This document shows positions 25,963-35,883 of a stretch of 64,000 nt of DNA, piece by piece; position 1 is the first letter of the stretch; each line of letters opens with the position of its first letter. Source of the DNA: Corticimicrobacter populi (GTDB lineage: Bacteria; Pseudomonadota; Gammaproteobacteria; Burkholderiales; Burkholderiaceae_B). Where the stretch lies: assembly GCF_003123725.1 (NCBI RefSeq), contig NZ_QETA01000001.1, positions 806,001 to 870,000 of the forward strand. Direction: 5' to 3'. Under the pieces are notes generated by a model, which saw nothing but the letters and a program-made list of their open reading frames with translations, was not told the origin of the DNA and ran no database searches. Made by a program: the position numbers and the translations under genes.

Positions 25963-25980
25963 GGGGTTACATTATCGCCC

Positions 25981-26712
25981 ATGGAAAAAATCAGAGTATC
26001 GAAAATCCTGGCCGACCGGGGGCTGTGTTCCCGCCGCGAGGCCGATGCCTATATCGAGAAAGGGCTGGTCAAGGTCGATGGCGTGGTGGCGACGCTGGGC
26101 GAGCGCGCGCTGCCGACGCAGAAAATCGAGCTGGATACCCAGGCTCGGCGCACCCAGGCACGACAGGTCACCATTTTGCTGAACAAGCCAATCGGCTATG
26201 TGTCTGGGCAGGCCGAACATGGCTACAAGCCGGCCGTCACGTTGATCGTTCCGGAGAATCACTGGCGTGCCGACCCGGCCCACTGGCGCTTCGAACGTAG
26301 CCATCTGCGCGGGCTGGCGGCGGCGGGACGACTTGATATCGACTCACAGGGCCTGCTGGTACTGACGCAGGACGGTCGCATTGCCCGGCAACTGATCGGT
26401 GAGGACTCCACGACCGACAAAGAGTATCTTGTGCGTGTGCAGGGAAGGCTGTCGCCCGAAGGCCTGGCGCTGCTCAATCACGGTCTGTCGCTGGATGGCA
26501 AGGCGCTGCGCCCGGCGCAGGTGGCCTGGCAGAATCAGGATCAGTTGCGCTTTGTGCTGAGGGAGGGCAAGAAGCGCCAGATCCGGCGCATGTGCGAACT
26601 GGTTGGCTTGAAAGTGGTGGGGCTCAAGCGCATTCGCATCGGCAAAGTGATGCTGGGTGATCTGCCGCAGGGACAATGGCGTTACCTGCGGCCCGAAGAG
26701 TCCTTTATCTGA
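25981..26712 (+). CDS. rluF: 23S rRNA pseudouridine synthase, RsuA/RluF family
   Basis: A 243-aa protein. The N-terminal S4 RNA-binding domain ([21 protein letters not shown]) is followed by the catalytic domain with [17 protein letters not shown], whose second Asp region holds the nucleophile, and the KKRQIRRM motif near residue 200. The motif set is that of the RsuA/RluB/RluE/RluF group. RluF (modifies U2604) is the best fit by S4 type and length, but the target base is not certain. It is divergent from ubiC with only 18 bases between start codons. Confidence 0.8.
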   Translation: MEKIRVSKILADRGLCSRREADAYIEKGLVKVDGVVATLGERALPTQKIELDTQARRTQARQVTILLNKPIGYVSGQAEHGYKPAVTLIVPENHWRADPAHWRFERSHLRGLAAAGRLDIDSQGLLVLTQDGRIARQLIGEDSTTDKEYLVRVQGRLSPEGLALLNHGLSLDGKALRPAQVAWQNQDQLRFVLREGKKRQIRRMCELVGLKVVGLKRIRIGKVMLGDLPQGQWRYLRPEESFI

Positions 26713-26743
26713 TTTGTGCAGAAGAGGCGGCGCAGCAGCCCGC

Positions 26744-27493
26744 TCAGGCCTGTTGCACCGCCATGCTGTCAAGCGCGTCGGTCACGATGCCATCCACACC
26801 CCAGCGCGCCAGTGCTCGGGCCTGCTCGGGATCGTTGACGGTCCAGGCCACGGCGCGCAGGCCGGCTGCATGGATATCGGCAATTACGCGGGCGTCCAGC
26901 CACTGTGCATCGAGATGGATGGCGATGCATTCCAGCCGCGCGGCGCGCAGGCGCCAGTCTGCAGGCAGGTTTTCCAGCAGCAGGGCACGGGGCAGGGTGG
27001 GCGCTTCGGCGCGGGCAGCTTCCAGGGCTGCCTCGGCAAAGGACGACAGCAGCGGTGGCGGCGTGGCACCATCCCACAGCCGCAGCGCCTCGCGGGCAAC
27101 CAGCGTGCCGGTTTCGGTTTCGCGGTCAGGGCAGGGCTTGATCTCGATGTTGCAGGCGATGCCATTGGCCAGATTGTGGCGCGCAATCCATTCGAGCAAC
27201 GGTACCGGCTCGCCAGCGAATTCGCTGGCAAACCAGGCCCCCGCATCGAGTCGCGCCAGGTCGAGGTAGTCAACCTGAGCAGCCGGGCGTGCATCGCCTG
27301 TGGTGCGTGCCAGGGTGTCATCGTGCAGCAGGATCACATGGTTGTCCCGGCTGAGCTTGGCATCGAATTCCACCATGCAGTAGTCGAGGCGTGCAGCGGT
27401 GCGCATGGCCGCCAGGGTGTTTTCGGGGGCCAGGCGGCCGCCGCCGCGATGTGCTATCCAGAAGGGGTAGGGCCAATTAGGCAATGGTCTCAT
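26744..27493 (-). CDS. ugpQ: Glycerophosphodiester phosphodiesterase
   Basis: From ATG at 27493 the protein has about 249 residues; an alternative ATG at 27511 adds six. The GDPD catalytic signature is clear: WIAHRGGG and APENTLAA at the N-terminus, EFDAKLSRDNHVILLHDDTL, and IEIKPC further on. It is a cytosolic enzyme that hydrolyses glycerophosphodiesters to glycerol-3-phosphate and an alcohol. No ugp transporter genes are near. It converges on rluF with a 31-base gap that holds no clear terminator. Confidence 0.9.
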   Translation of the reverse strand: MRPLPNWPYPFWIAHRGGGRLAPENTLAAMRTAARLDYCMVEFDAKLSRDNHVILLHDDTLARTTGDARPAAQVDYLDLARLDAGAWFASEFAGEPVPLLEWIARHNLANGIACNIEIKPCPDRETETGTLVAREALRLWDGATPPPLLSSFAEAALEAARAEAPTLPRALLLENLPADWRLRAARLECIAIHLDAQWLDARVIADIHAAGLRAVAWTVNDPEQARALARWGVDGIVTDALDSMAVQQA

Positions 27494-27555
27494 GGCGTGT
27501 TGATGATACACTCAGCGAAGTTTTTTTCTACCGGACCCAAGTCTCGAATCCATCC

Positions 27556-29517
27556 ATGTTTGACATCATACGCAATCATCAGCGCTGGCTGCAGTTCATC
27601 CTGCTGATTCTGATTCTGCCGTCCTTCGTTTTCGTCGGCGTCCAAGGCTACACCACGTTTATTTCAAACGATGTCGAGCTGGTCAAGATGGGCCAGCAAT
27701 CCATCACGCAGGCCGAGTTCGACCAGGCTCGTCGCGTCGAGCTGGATCGCTACATGAATCGGCTGGGCAACCAGTTTGATCCTGCCCTGATCGACACGCC
27801 GCAGATGCGCGAAGCCCTGCTCAATCGCATGATCGACCAGCGACTGGTGGCCATGCTGGCTGCAGATGCCAAGCTCAACGTGTCCGACGAAGCCCTGCGT
27901 CGCGAAATCGCATCGCTGCCGTTTGTGCAGGGCGACGATGGTCGTTTCTCGCCCGAACGCTACCGTGATGCGCTGGCCCAGCAAGGCATGACGCCGCAGG
28001 CCTTCGAAAACGGCATGCGCTCCACGCTGGCCCTGGCTCGTGTCCTGGACCCCGTCAACGCCAGCGCCGAGGTGCCGGCCGATGTAGCGAACCGTGTCGA
28101 GAAGGCCTACCGCGAACAGCGCAATGTGCAATTGCACAGGATCGCGGCAGCGGATTTCGTGGGCAGCAGCGAACCGACCGAAGCGCAGATCAAGGCCTGG
28201 TACGATGCCAATCAGGATGCTTTGCGCCAGCCCGAACAGGTTGCCATCGAATACCTGGTACTGGATGAGCCGGCCGCTACGCAGGGCGTGACGGTGACCG
28301 ACCAGGACATCGCCGATTACTACGCTCAGAACAAGTCGCAGTTCACCCGTCCCGAGCGTCGTCGCGCCAGCCATATCCTGGTAACGCTGCCTTCGGGGGC
28401 TGATGAGGCGACCAAGGCCAAGGCGCGTGCCGAAGCCGATGCGCTGCTGCAGGAAGCTCGTGCCAATCCCGAGGGTTTTGCAGATATGGCCCGCAACCGT
28501 TCGCAGGATCCGGGTTCGGCCGGGCAGGGTGGCGACCTGGGCTGGATCGCACGCAATACTCTGTTCAACTCGGTCGAGGATGCGGTCTATGGGCTGCAGC
28601 CTGGCGAAATCTCCGGTGTGATCGAGAGCCCCTTCGGCTTTCATATCCTCCGTTTGACTCAATATGAGCCTGAGCAGGTCAAACCGCTGGAAGAGATCCG
28701 TGCCGAAATCGAGCAGGATATTCGCCAGCAGGTGGCGGCCCAGCGCTTTGCCGACATGGCGACCACGCTGACGCGTCTGATCTATGAGCAGCGTGACAGC
28801 CTGCAACCTGCTGCCGATGCGCTGCAACTGCAGATCCGCAAGGCAGATGGCATCGCCCGTACCGAATTGCTCGAAGGCAACACGGTGCCTGCCGCCGATC
28901 GTCCGCTGCTGGACAATCCGCGTGTGCGCCAGGCGCTGTTCAGCCAGGAAGTACTGCGTGAAGGCTCCAACTCCGGCCTGATCGAAATTTCTCCCGATAC
29001 CATGGTGGTGGTACGCGTGGATGAACTCAAGCCCGAGCATGTTCCGGCTCTGGCAGAGGTGCAGGATCGCGTGCGTGCGACGCTGGTGCAGGAGCAGGCT
29101 GTCCAGGCGGCTCAGGCGCAGGCCCAGAAACTGCTGACCGAACTCAAGGAAGGCAAGGATCAGGCCGAAGTGTTTGGCGAGGCGATCGATATTACCCGCC
29201 AGGGTGGCCGTGATGCGTCTGGCAATGCGCTGCCGGGTACGGTGCTGCAGGCCGCCATGCTGGCTCCGGCGACCGATGTGCTGCCGGTCTATGCCAGCGT
29301 GCAGGACGGTGATGATCAGGTGCTGGTGCGCGTCAATGCCGTGGGCGAAGCGCTGATGTCGGACAACGATGTGGCGCTGCTCAAGAATGAATTGCGTGAT
29401 GCCTGGTCGCAGGCCCAGGATCAGGCGCTGCTGCAGGCGCTGCGCAAGCAGTACCAGGTAGAAGTGCTGCCGGCAGCCAGCGATGCCATCGAAGGTCAGG
29501 ACGACGATACGGTCTGA
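27556..29517 (+). CDS. ppiD: Periplasmic peptidyl-prolyl isomerase/chaperone PpiD
   Basis: A 653-aa membrane-anchored protein. The start at 27556 (MFDIIRNHQRWLQF) is the family's usual N-terminus; a longer in-frame extension to 27484 is unlikely. One transmembrane helix lies at about residues 12-33, a SurA-like N-terminal domain at 35-220, one parvulin domain at about 265-375 (RRASHILVTLP to GFHILRL) and a helical C-terminus. It assists outer-membrane and secreted proteins at the Sec exit. The length matches PpiD rather than SurA. Confidence 0.92.
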   Translation: MFDIIRNHQRWLQFILLILILPSFVFVGVQGYTTFISNDVELVKMGQQSITQAEFDQARRVELDRYMNRLGNQFDPALIDTPQMREALLNRMIDQRLVAMLAADAKLNVSDEALRREIASLPFVQGDDGRFSPERYRDALAQQGMTPQAFENGMRSTLALARVLDPVNASAEVPADVANRVEKAYREQRNVQLHRIAAADFVGSSEPTEAQIKAWYDANQDALRQPEQVAIEYLVLDEPAATQGVTVTDQDIADYYAQNKSQFTRPERRRASHILVTLPSGADEATKAKARAEADALLQEARANPEGFADMARNRSQDPGSAGQGGDLGWIARNTLFNSVEDAVYGLQPGEISGVIESPFGFHILRLTQYEPEQVKPLEEIRAEIEQDIRQQVAAQRFADMATTLTRLIYEQRDSLQPAADALQLQIRKADGIARTELLEGNTVPAADRPLLDNPRVRQALFSQEVLREGSNSGLIEISPDTMVVVRVDELKPEHVPALAEVQDRVRATLVQEQAVQAAQAQAQKLLTELKEGKDQAEVFGEAIDITRQGGRDASGNALPGTVLQAAMLAPATDVLPVYASVQDGDDQVLVRVNAVGEALMSDNDVALLKNELRDAWSQAQDQALLQALRKQYQVEVLPAASDAIEGQDDDTV

Positions 29518-29538
29518 CCTTCGGATCGCTGAAAAATG

Positions 29539-30178
29539 TCAATGCCCGGCCGGTGTCAGCAGAGAATGCAGCGCCGGCCAGACATTGTCCAGCAAGCGGG
29601 GTTGGGCTTCCCGGGTAGGATGAATACCGTCGTCCTGGAACCAGCGCCGTTCGGTGGCGATGCCATCAAGCAAAAATGGCACCAGTGCGGCATCGGTTTG
29701 CGTGGCAGTATCGCGAAACAGCTGCCGGAACTGGGCAGCATACTCCGGGCCGAAATTGGGCGGGATTTCCATGCCCACCACCACAACCTGTGCGCCTGCG
29801 GCCCGGGCCTGTTTGCTCATGGTCATGAGGTTATCGCGGGTGCTGTCCAGCGGCAGGCCGCGCAGGGCATCATTGGCACCCAGTTCCACGATCACGACTG
29901 CAGGCTGGTGGCGCTGCAGCAATGGCGGCAGCCTGTTGACCCCGGATTGTGTGGTGTCACCACTGATGCTGGCATTGACCACGCGATAGGCTGGAAAATC
30001 AGTCTGCAACCGTTCTTCGAGCAATGCCACCCAGCCGGTACCGCGCGCAATGCCATATTCGGCCGACAGGCTGTCGCCCACCACCAGAATGGTCGGCCCC
30101 GGCGCGGTCTGGGCGTGAGAAGCGGGCAACCAGGCCACGCATAGCAGCCAGATGGACATGATTCTTGACAGGAAACGC

Positions 30179-30180
<2 letters not shown>
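29539..30180 (-). CDS. tesA: SGNH-fold arylesterase/thioesterase (TesA-like)
   Basis: A 213-aa secreted hydrolase. A signal peptide spans about residues 1-24 (ending SHA). The SGNH blocks follow: VVGDSLSAEYG with the nucleophilic Ser near residue 37, SISGDTTQSG, ELGANDALRG and DGIHPTREAQ with the catalytic Asp and His. E. coli TesA (acyl-CoA thioesterase I, protease I, lysophospholipase L1) shows the same order and, as here, is divergent from ybbA. The minus-strand ribosome site GGAG is about seven bases before the ATG. The two start codons overlap in CATG. Confidence 0.93.
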
Positions 30181-30898
<718 letters not shown>

Positions 30899-30980
30899 CC
30901 CGTGCATATCCTTGGCCTTGGCGCGTGTTTAACAAGGCATACCCTGCTAAAATCGGCCCGTCCATCACAGCAACAACCTC

Positions 30981-32309
30981 ATGTCTTCTACCTGTTCCGA
31001 TCATCTGGCCGCGCCCGACGCGACCGCCGGCCTGGATGCATGGCTGGGCTATCTTGAATCACTGCACCCAAAAGCCATCGAACTGGGGTTGGAGCGTGTC
31101 AAACAGGCCGCGCAGGCATTGCAACTCGACCTGCCATGCGTGCGCATCATCGTCGGTGGGACCAACGGCAAGGGCTCGACCTGTGCCATGCTCGAATCCA
31201 TCCTGTTGTGCGCAGGCTATCGGGTCGGGCTCTATACCTCGCCGCACCTGCTGAACTTCAACGAACGCGCCCGCATCAATGGCGAGACGGTCAGCGATGC
31301 CGCCCTGATCGAACAGTTTCGTGCCGTTGAGGCCGCGCGCGGCGACATTTCGCTGACCTACTTCGAATTCACGACGCTGGCGATCCTGCGCCTGTTCGCG
31401 CAGTCCAATCTGGATGCCGTTGTGCTGGAAGTCGGTCTGGGTGGCCGTCTGGATGCCGTCAATATCATTGATGCCGACTGCGCCATCATCACCAGCGTCG
31501 ATATCGATCATACCGACTGGCTGGGTTCGACCCGCGAAGCCATCGGACTGGAAAAGGCGCACATCTATCGACCTGGCCGGCCGGCAATCTGTGCCGACCC
31601 GGTTCCGCCGGATTCGCTGGTTGAGCATGCCGCAGCCATCGGAGCCGACCTGTGGCGCTTCGGGCACGATTTCAATTACTCGGGCGACCGGCAGCAATGG
31701 CGCTACGGTGGCCGTCAGCAACGCCGCAATGCGCTGGCCTATCCGGCGCTGCGCGGAGCCAATCAATTACTCAATGCCTCGGCTGCGCTGGCTGCACTGG
31801 AGTCCCTGCAGGATCGTCTGCCCGTACCTCAGCAGGCAGTGCGCCAGGGCTTGCTGCAGGCAGCACCGCCCGGACGCTTCCAGATCCTGCCGGGGCAGCC
31901 CCTGGTGATCCTGGACGTTGCCCACAATCCCCATGCTGCCGCCGTTCTGGCTGAAAACCTCGACAACATGGGGTTTCATCCCTATACCCATGCGGTGATC
32001 GGCATGCTGTCCGACAAGGATGCGCGTACCGTCCTGCAGCGCATGGACAAGCGGATCGACCACTGGCACTGCGCCACGCTGGGCGGGCCGCGTGGCATGC
32101 GCGGCGAAAAACTGGTGGAGATGCTTCAGGATGTGTCTCCTGCGACGCAATCAGGCAACACTGAGGATCATTCCGTTACCGCGCATGACGACGTGGCATC
32201 GGCCTGGGAAGCGGCTGTAAAAGCGGCTGGCGAGGGTGATAGAATCGTCGTGTTCGGTTCTTTCCTGACCGTGGCTGCCGTGCTCGAATTGCTGGGTCGC
32301 AAGGCGTAG
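30981..32309 (+). CDS. folC: Bifunctional folylpolyglutamate/dihydrofolate synthase
   Basis: A 442-aa ATP-dependent ligase. The Mur-ligase-type P-loop is GGTNGKGSTCAML (near residue 55). The folate-binding region is EVGLGGRLDAVN, with DHTDWLG and a C-terminal DVAHNPHAA motif. It adds L-glutamate to dihydropteroate and to folates. A short region of about 30 residues near 385-415 is not conserved. FolC-SPOR-CvpA-PurF is a common order in betaproteobacteria. Confidence 0.95.
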   Translation: MSSTCSDHLAAPDATAGLDAWLGYLESLHPKAIELGLERVKQAAQALQLDLPCVRIIVGGTNGKGSTCAMLESILLCAGYRVGLYTSPHLLNFNERARINGETVSDAALIEQFRAVEAARGDISLTYFEFTTLAILRLFAQSNLDAVVLEVGLGGRLDAVNIIDADCAIITSVDIDHTDWLGSTREAIGLEKAHIYRPGRPAICADPVPPDSLVEHAAAIGADLWRFGHDFNYSGDRQQWRYGGRQQRRNALAYPALRGANQLLNASAALAALESLQDRLPVPQQAVRQGLLQAAPPGRFQILPGQPLVILDVAHNPHAAAVLAENLDNMGFHPYTHAVIGMLSDKDARTVLQRMDKRIDHWHCATLGGPRGMRGEKLVEMLQDVSPATQSGNTEDHSVTAHDDVASAWEAAVKAAGEGDRIVVFGSFLTVAAVLELLGRKA

Positions 32310-32369
32310 GCCAGCATGCAGGTTCGGGTTTTACGGATGGCTGCGGCATCCAGCCAGTAAGGGATATAC

Positions 32370-33290
32370 ATGGGTTTTTTCAGTCGTCGAGGCGCAGCAC
32401 CCGAGGATGGCCATGAGGGCACGCCCCGGCGTGTTCCGATGTCCAGCGAAGTGCAGGCCAATGAGTTGCGGATCAAGGCACGACGGCGCCTGATCGGCGC
32501 GGTTACGCTGGTACTGGCGGCCATTATCGTGCTGCCCATGGTGCTCGATTCCGAGCCCGTGCCCATTCCTGACGATATCATCGCGATTCCCGAGCGCGGC
32601 ACCGGACTGCCACCCCTGGCAAGTGCCGGAACGGCTGCCACGGCAGGTCTTGGCATGCCTGAGCCGTCGGCCCAGAGCAATGCTGCAACGGCAAATCCCG
32701 ATGCAAGTGCTGCAGCGGCACCGGTTCAGACTGCGCCGGCAACTGCCCAGCCCTCGACGCCGCCAGCGGCTGTGCCGGCACAGTCTGCCGCCGAGCCGCC
32801 CCGTACGCCCGCACAGAATTCGGCGACTGCCACACAGGCTCAGCAACCGGCGCGCACGACGCCGCCAACTACCAATGCGCCACCCGCTGCGGCTACGCAG
32901 CCCAGTACGCCGCCGGCTCGCAATACCGCACCGGCGGATGACCAGGAGGCCCTGGTTGCCTCGCTGCTGGAAGCGCGTGACCCCGATGCGGCAGCGGCAC
33001 GTCTGGCGGCACAGCGCCGTGGTACGAGCCAGGCCGCTGCGCCTGCTGCCAGCCAGGAAAAGCTGGTGCTGCAGATCGCGGCCTATTCCACCGACGAGGA
33101 TGCCCAGGCCCGGCGCCGCAATCTGTACGAGGCCGGCGTGACCAATGCCTTCGTGCAGCGCGTCATGGTCAATGGCAAACCGGCTTTCCGGCTGCGCGTG
33201 GGGCCATTCTCTTCCAGGGACGCGGCACAGGCGGCTCAGACCCGCCTGCGTACGCTGGGCTACAACAACAGTTTCATTACCGCACAGTGA
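32370..33290 (+). CDS. SPOR-domain protein (DedD-like)
   Basis: A 306-aa bitopic inner-membrane protein. It has a charged cytoplasmic N-terminus, one transmembrane helix at about residues 45-63, a long Ala/Pro/Thr-rich periplasmic linker (about 85-225) and a C-terminal SPOR domain (about 230-306: LVLQIAAYSTDEDAQARR to LRTLGYNNSFIT). SPOR domains bind septal glycan strands free of stem peptides, so it is expected at the division site. Its last codon overlaps the GTG of cvpA by four bases. Confidence 0.85.
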   Translation: MGFFSRRGAAPEDGHEGTPRRVPMSSEVQANELRIKARRRLIGAVTLVLAAIIVLPMVLDSEPVPIPDDIIAIPERGTGLPPLASAGTAATAGLGMPEPSAQSNAATANPDASAAAAPVQTAPATAQPSTPPAAVPAQSAAEPPRTPAQNSATATQAQQPARTTPPTTNAPPAAATQPSTPPARNTAPADDQEALVASLLEARDPDAAAARLAAQRRGTSQAAAPAASQEKLVLQIAAYSTDEDAQARRRNLYEAGVTNAFVQRVMVNGKPAFRLRVGPFSSRDAAQAAQTRLRTLGYNNSFITAQ

Positions 33291-33808
33291 CCGGCTTCGA
33301 TTTCGTCGCGCTGACCATTCTCATCGCCTCCAGCCTGCTGGGGGCCGTACGTGGCCTGGTCAAGGAAACCCTCTCGCTGGCTGCGTATGCGCTGGCGTTT
33401 GTGATGGCTATCCTGTGGGGGCCGATGGTCTATGACTGGCTTTCCAGTGTCATCGAATTCACGCTGCTGCGCATGGCGCTGGCCTATGGCAGTGTCTTCA
33501 TTGTGGTACTTATCGTGGTCGGCTTGGTCAGCATGACCATCGGTGCGATCCTGCGCCAGACCGGACTGACGTCTACCGACCGTGGGCTGGGTGCGCTGTT
33601 CGGATTCCTGCGCGGTCTGCTGATCATCTTGGCATTGGTAGCCCTGGCGGGTTACACCCCCTTGCCGCAGGAACCCTGGTGGCGCGATTCGCTGTTTGCG
33701 GACAGCACCGTGCGGGCCATCCTGCATCTCAAAAACTGGCTACCGGCTTCGGTGGCTGACTGGCTGCCGTATCCGCAGCCAGTCGTACCTGCTCAAACAG
33801 AAATCTGA
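33287..33808 (+). CDS. cvpA: CvpA family membrane protein
   Basis: A 173-aa membrane protein read from a GTG that overlaps the SPOR gene's stop (GTGA). Four transmembrane helices are visible (roughly 7-28, 30-50, 65-88, 102-122), including the family motif GAVRGLVKETLSL near residue 20. Homologs are linked to colicin V production and envelope stress resistance. It precedes purF by 12 bases, the same order as cvpA-purF in E. coli. Confidence 0.9.
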   Translation: MTGFDFVALTILIASSLLGAVRGLVKETLSLAAYALAFVMAILWGPMVYDWLSSVIEFTLLRMALAYGSVFIVVLIVVGLVSMTIGAILRQTGLTSTDRGLGALFGFLRGLLIILALVALAGYTPLPQEPWWRDSLFADSTVRAILHLKNWLPASVADWLPYPQPVVPAQTEI

Positions 33809-33820
33809 GGCGAATTTATC

Positions 33821-35335
33821 ATGTGTGGAATTGTAGGCGTGGTTGGACGCGGTCCCGTGAACCAACTGCTGTACGATAGTCTGTTGCTGCTGCAGCATCG
33901 CGGTCAGGACGCGGCCGGCATTGCCACCGCCCACGGCAAGAATTTCAACATGTTCAAGGCGCACGGTCTGGTGCGCGACGTGTTTCGCACCCGCAATATG
34001 CGATCGCTGCCGGGCAACAGCGGGATCGGTCATGTGCGCTATCCCACAGCGGGTTCCAACAGTGTCGAAGAGGCTCAGCCTTTCTACGTCAACGCACCGT
34101 TCGGCATCACTTTCGCCCACAACGGCAACCTGACCAACTGGCGTGAACTGCGCGAATCGCTGTTTGCCGTCGATCAGCGCCATATCAACACCAATTCCGA
34201 CTCCGAAGTGCTGCTTAATGTGCTGGCGCATGAGCTGCAGGAGTCGGTGCACGGCAAGACACTCGACGAGGATGCCATCTTCAATGCCGTGGCAGGCCTG
34301 CATCGTCGCGTGCGCGGTGCCTATGCAGTGGTAGCACAGATTGCGGGCTACGGCCTGCTGACTTTCCGCGATCCCAACGGTATCCGTCCGCTGTGTCTGG
34401 GCCGTCATGATACCGAGGCCGGTCCCGAGTGGATGGTGGCGTCGGAGTCCGTGGCGCTCGAAGGCAATGGCTTTGTGCTGCAGGGTGATGTTGCGCCCGG
34501 CGAAGCTGTCTTCATCAGTCTCGATGGCAAGGTGACGCGCCGTCAGTGCGCGGATCAGCCGCAACTGTCACCCTGCATTTTCGAGTATGTCTATTTTGCC
34601 CGTCCCGACTCGCTGATCGACAGCGTGTCGGTATACGGTTCCCGCCTGCGCATGGGCGAGCATCTGGCTGACAAGGTGGCGCGCAATATGCGCCTGGGTG
34701 ACATCGATGTTGTGATGCCGATTCCCGACTCGTCGCGGCCGGCAGCCATGCAGTTGGCTTCCAGGCTCAACCTGAATTACCGCGAAGGCCTGATCAAGAA
34801 CCGCTATGTCGGTCGCACTTTCATCATGCCGGGGCAGGCCGTCCGCAAAAAATCAGTGCGCCAGAAACTCAATGCCATCGGCGTGGAGTTCAAGGGCAAG
34901 AATGTGCTGCTGGTCGATGACTCCATCGTTCGCGGTACGACCAGCCGTGAAATTGTCGAAATGGCTCGTGATGCCGGTGCCAACAAGGTGTTCTTTGCCT
35001 CGGCTGCGCCGCCGGTGCGCTTCCCGAATGTATACGGCATCGACATGCCGGATCAGAAGGATCTGATCGCCACGGGTCGCAGTGACGAAGAGATCGCCCG
35101 TCAGATCGGGGTCGATGCGTTGATTTATCAGGATATTGCTTCGATGCAGCAGGCAGTGCGCGAAATCAATCCTGCCATCGACCGCTTTGATGCGTCCTGC
35201 TTCGACGGCGATTACGTCACGGGCGATATCACGGCCGAATACCTGAAGCGCCTGTCTACCGGTCGTACCCAGGACCTTGAAGACGAGGCCAGTGGCCTGC
35301 AGTTCAACATGGGCTACGCAGCCAACGATAACTGA
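33821..35335 (+). CDS. purF: Amidophosphoribosyltransferase
   Basis: A 504-aa enzyme for the first step of purine synthesis. The catalytic N-terminal Cys2 (MCGIVGVVG) is exposed after Met removal. The N-terminal Ntn glutaminase domain runs to about residue 230 ([13 protein letters not shown]). The C-terminal phosphoribosyltransferase domain has the PRPP loop [14 protein letters not shown] near residue 363. It converts PRPP and glutamine to phosphoribosylamine. Confidence 0.96.
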   Translation: MCGIVGVVGRGPVNQLLYDSLLLLQHRGQDAAGIATAHGKNFNMFKAHGLVRDVFRTRNMRSLPGNSGIGHVRYPTAGSNSVEEAQPFYVNAPFGITFAHNGNLTNWRELRESLFAVDQRHINTNSDSEVLLNVLAHELQESVHGKTLDEDAIFNAVAGLHRRVRGAYAVVAQIAGYGLLTFRDPNGIRPLCLGRHDTEAGPEWMVASESVALEGNGFVLQGDVAPGEAVFISLDGKVTRRQCADQPQLSPCIFEYVYFARPDSLIDSVSVYGSRLRMGEHLADKVARNMRLGDIDVVMPIPDSSRPAAMQLASRLNLNYREGLIKNRYVGRTFIMPGQAVRKKSVRQKLNAIGVEFKGKNVLLVDDSIVRGTTSREIVEMARDAGANKVFFASAAPPVRFPNVYGIDMPDQKDLIATGRSDEEIARQIGVDALIYQDIASMQQAVREINPAIDRFDASCFDGDYVTGDITAEYLKRLSTGRTQDLEDEASGLQFNMGYAANDN

Positions 35336-35346
35336 TCGAACAGGCG

Positions 35347-35372
35347 GGGCAGCGATCCAGTGGGTGCTGCCC
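35347..35372 (+). terminator. Hairpin between convergent purF and dsbB
   Basis: GGGCAGC (35347-35353) pairs with GCTGCCC (35366-35372) with a 12-base loop. It lies just after the purF stop and before the dsbB stop, but no T tract follows, so its terminator role is uncertain. Confidence 0.35.
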
Positions 35373-35386
35373 TGCAATCTCGTTCA

Positions 35387-35872
35387 TCAGGTGGAATGCT
35401 TCCGAACAAGTCCTGCAATTGCCAGTGCTGCCAGTACTGCATACAGGCTCAGGCTCCAGAGTGCATATTCCATTCCCAGGAATTCGACAGCGGCATCCAT
35501 GCAACTGGCGTAGATGCCGAAGACACCAGGCATGCTTTCATCGAGCCCCGTCGCACGCATGATGCGGTCGGCTAGCGTCATGTCGCAGGTAAACAACTGC
35601 GAGGCCACGCTGTACTGGAACCAGGCTGAGGCAATGCCGGCACCGGACAGAACCAGGATGCCGCCGCAGGCCAGCCAGGGGCGGCCACCACGCTCCTTGC
35701 CAAATGCCCAGGCCAGTCCGGCCCACAATGCGATTCCCAGGTAGATCAGACGCTGCAGTACGCACCAGGCGCAGGGCAGCATGTCGAAGGCATGCTGCGA
35801 AATCAGCGCCGCGCCCACGGCGGCCAGGGACAGCAGGGAAATCAGCAGATAGATCGTTCGGTTTTGCAGCAT
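35387..35872 (-). CDS. dsbB: Disulfide bond formation protein B
   Basis: A 161-aa four-helix membrane protein that reoxidises DsbA with quinone. The two redox pairs are present: Cys34/Cys37 (PCAWC) in the first periplasmic loop and Cys96/Cys124 in the second. ATG at 35872 is used; a longer frame reaching 35941 would add a non-conserved N-terminus. It is the last gene of a map-glnD-dsbB run and follows glnD by 11 bases. Confidence 0.93.
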   Translation of the reverse strand: MLQNRTIYLLISLLSLAAVGAALISQHAFDMLPCAWCVLQRLIYLGIALWAGLAWAFGKERGGRPWLACGGILVLSGAGIASAWFQYSVASQLFTCDMTLADRIMRATGLDESMPGVFGIYASCMDAAVEFLGMEYALWSLSLYAVLAALAIAGLVRKHST

Positions 35873-35883
35873 GGTTATTCTCG

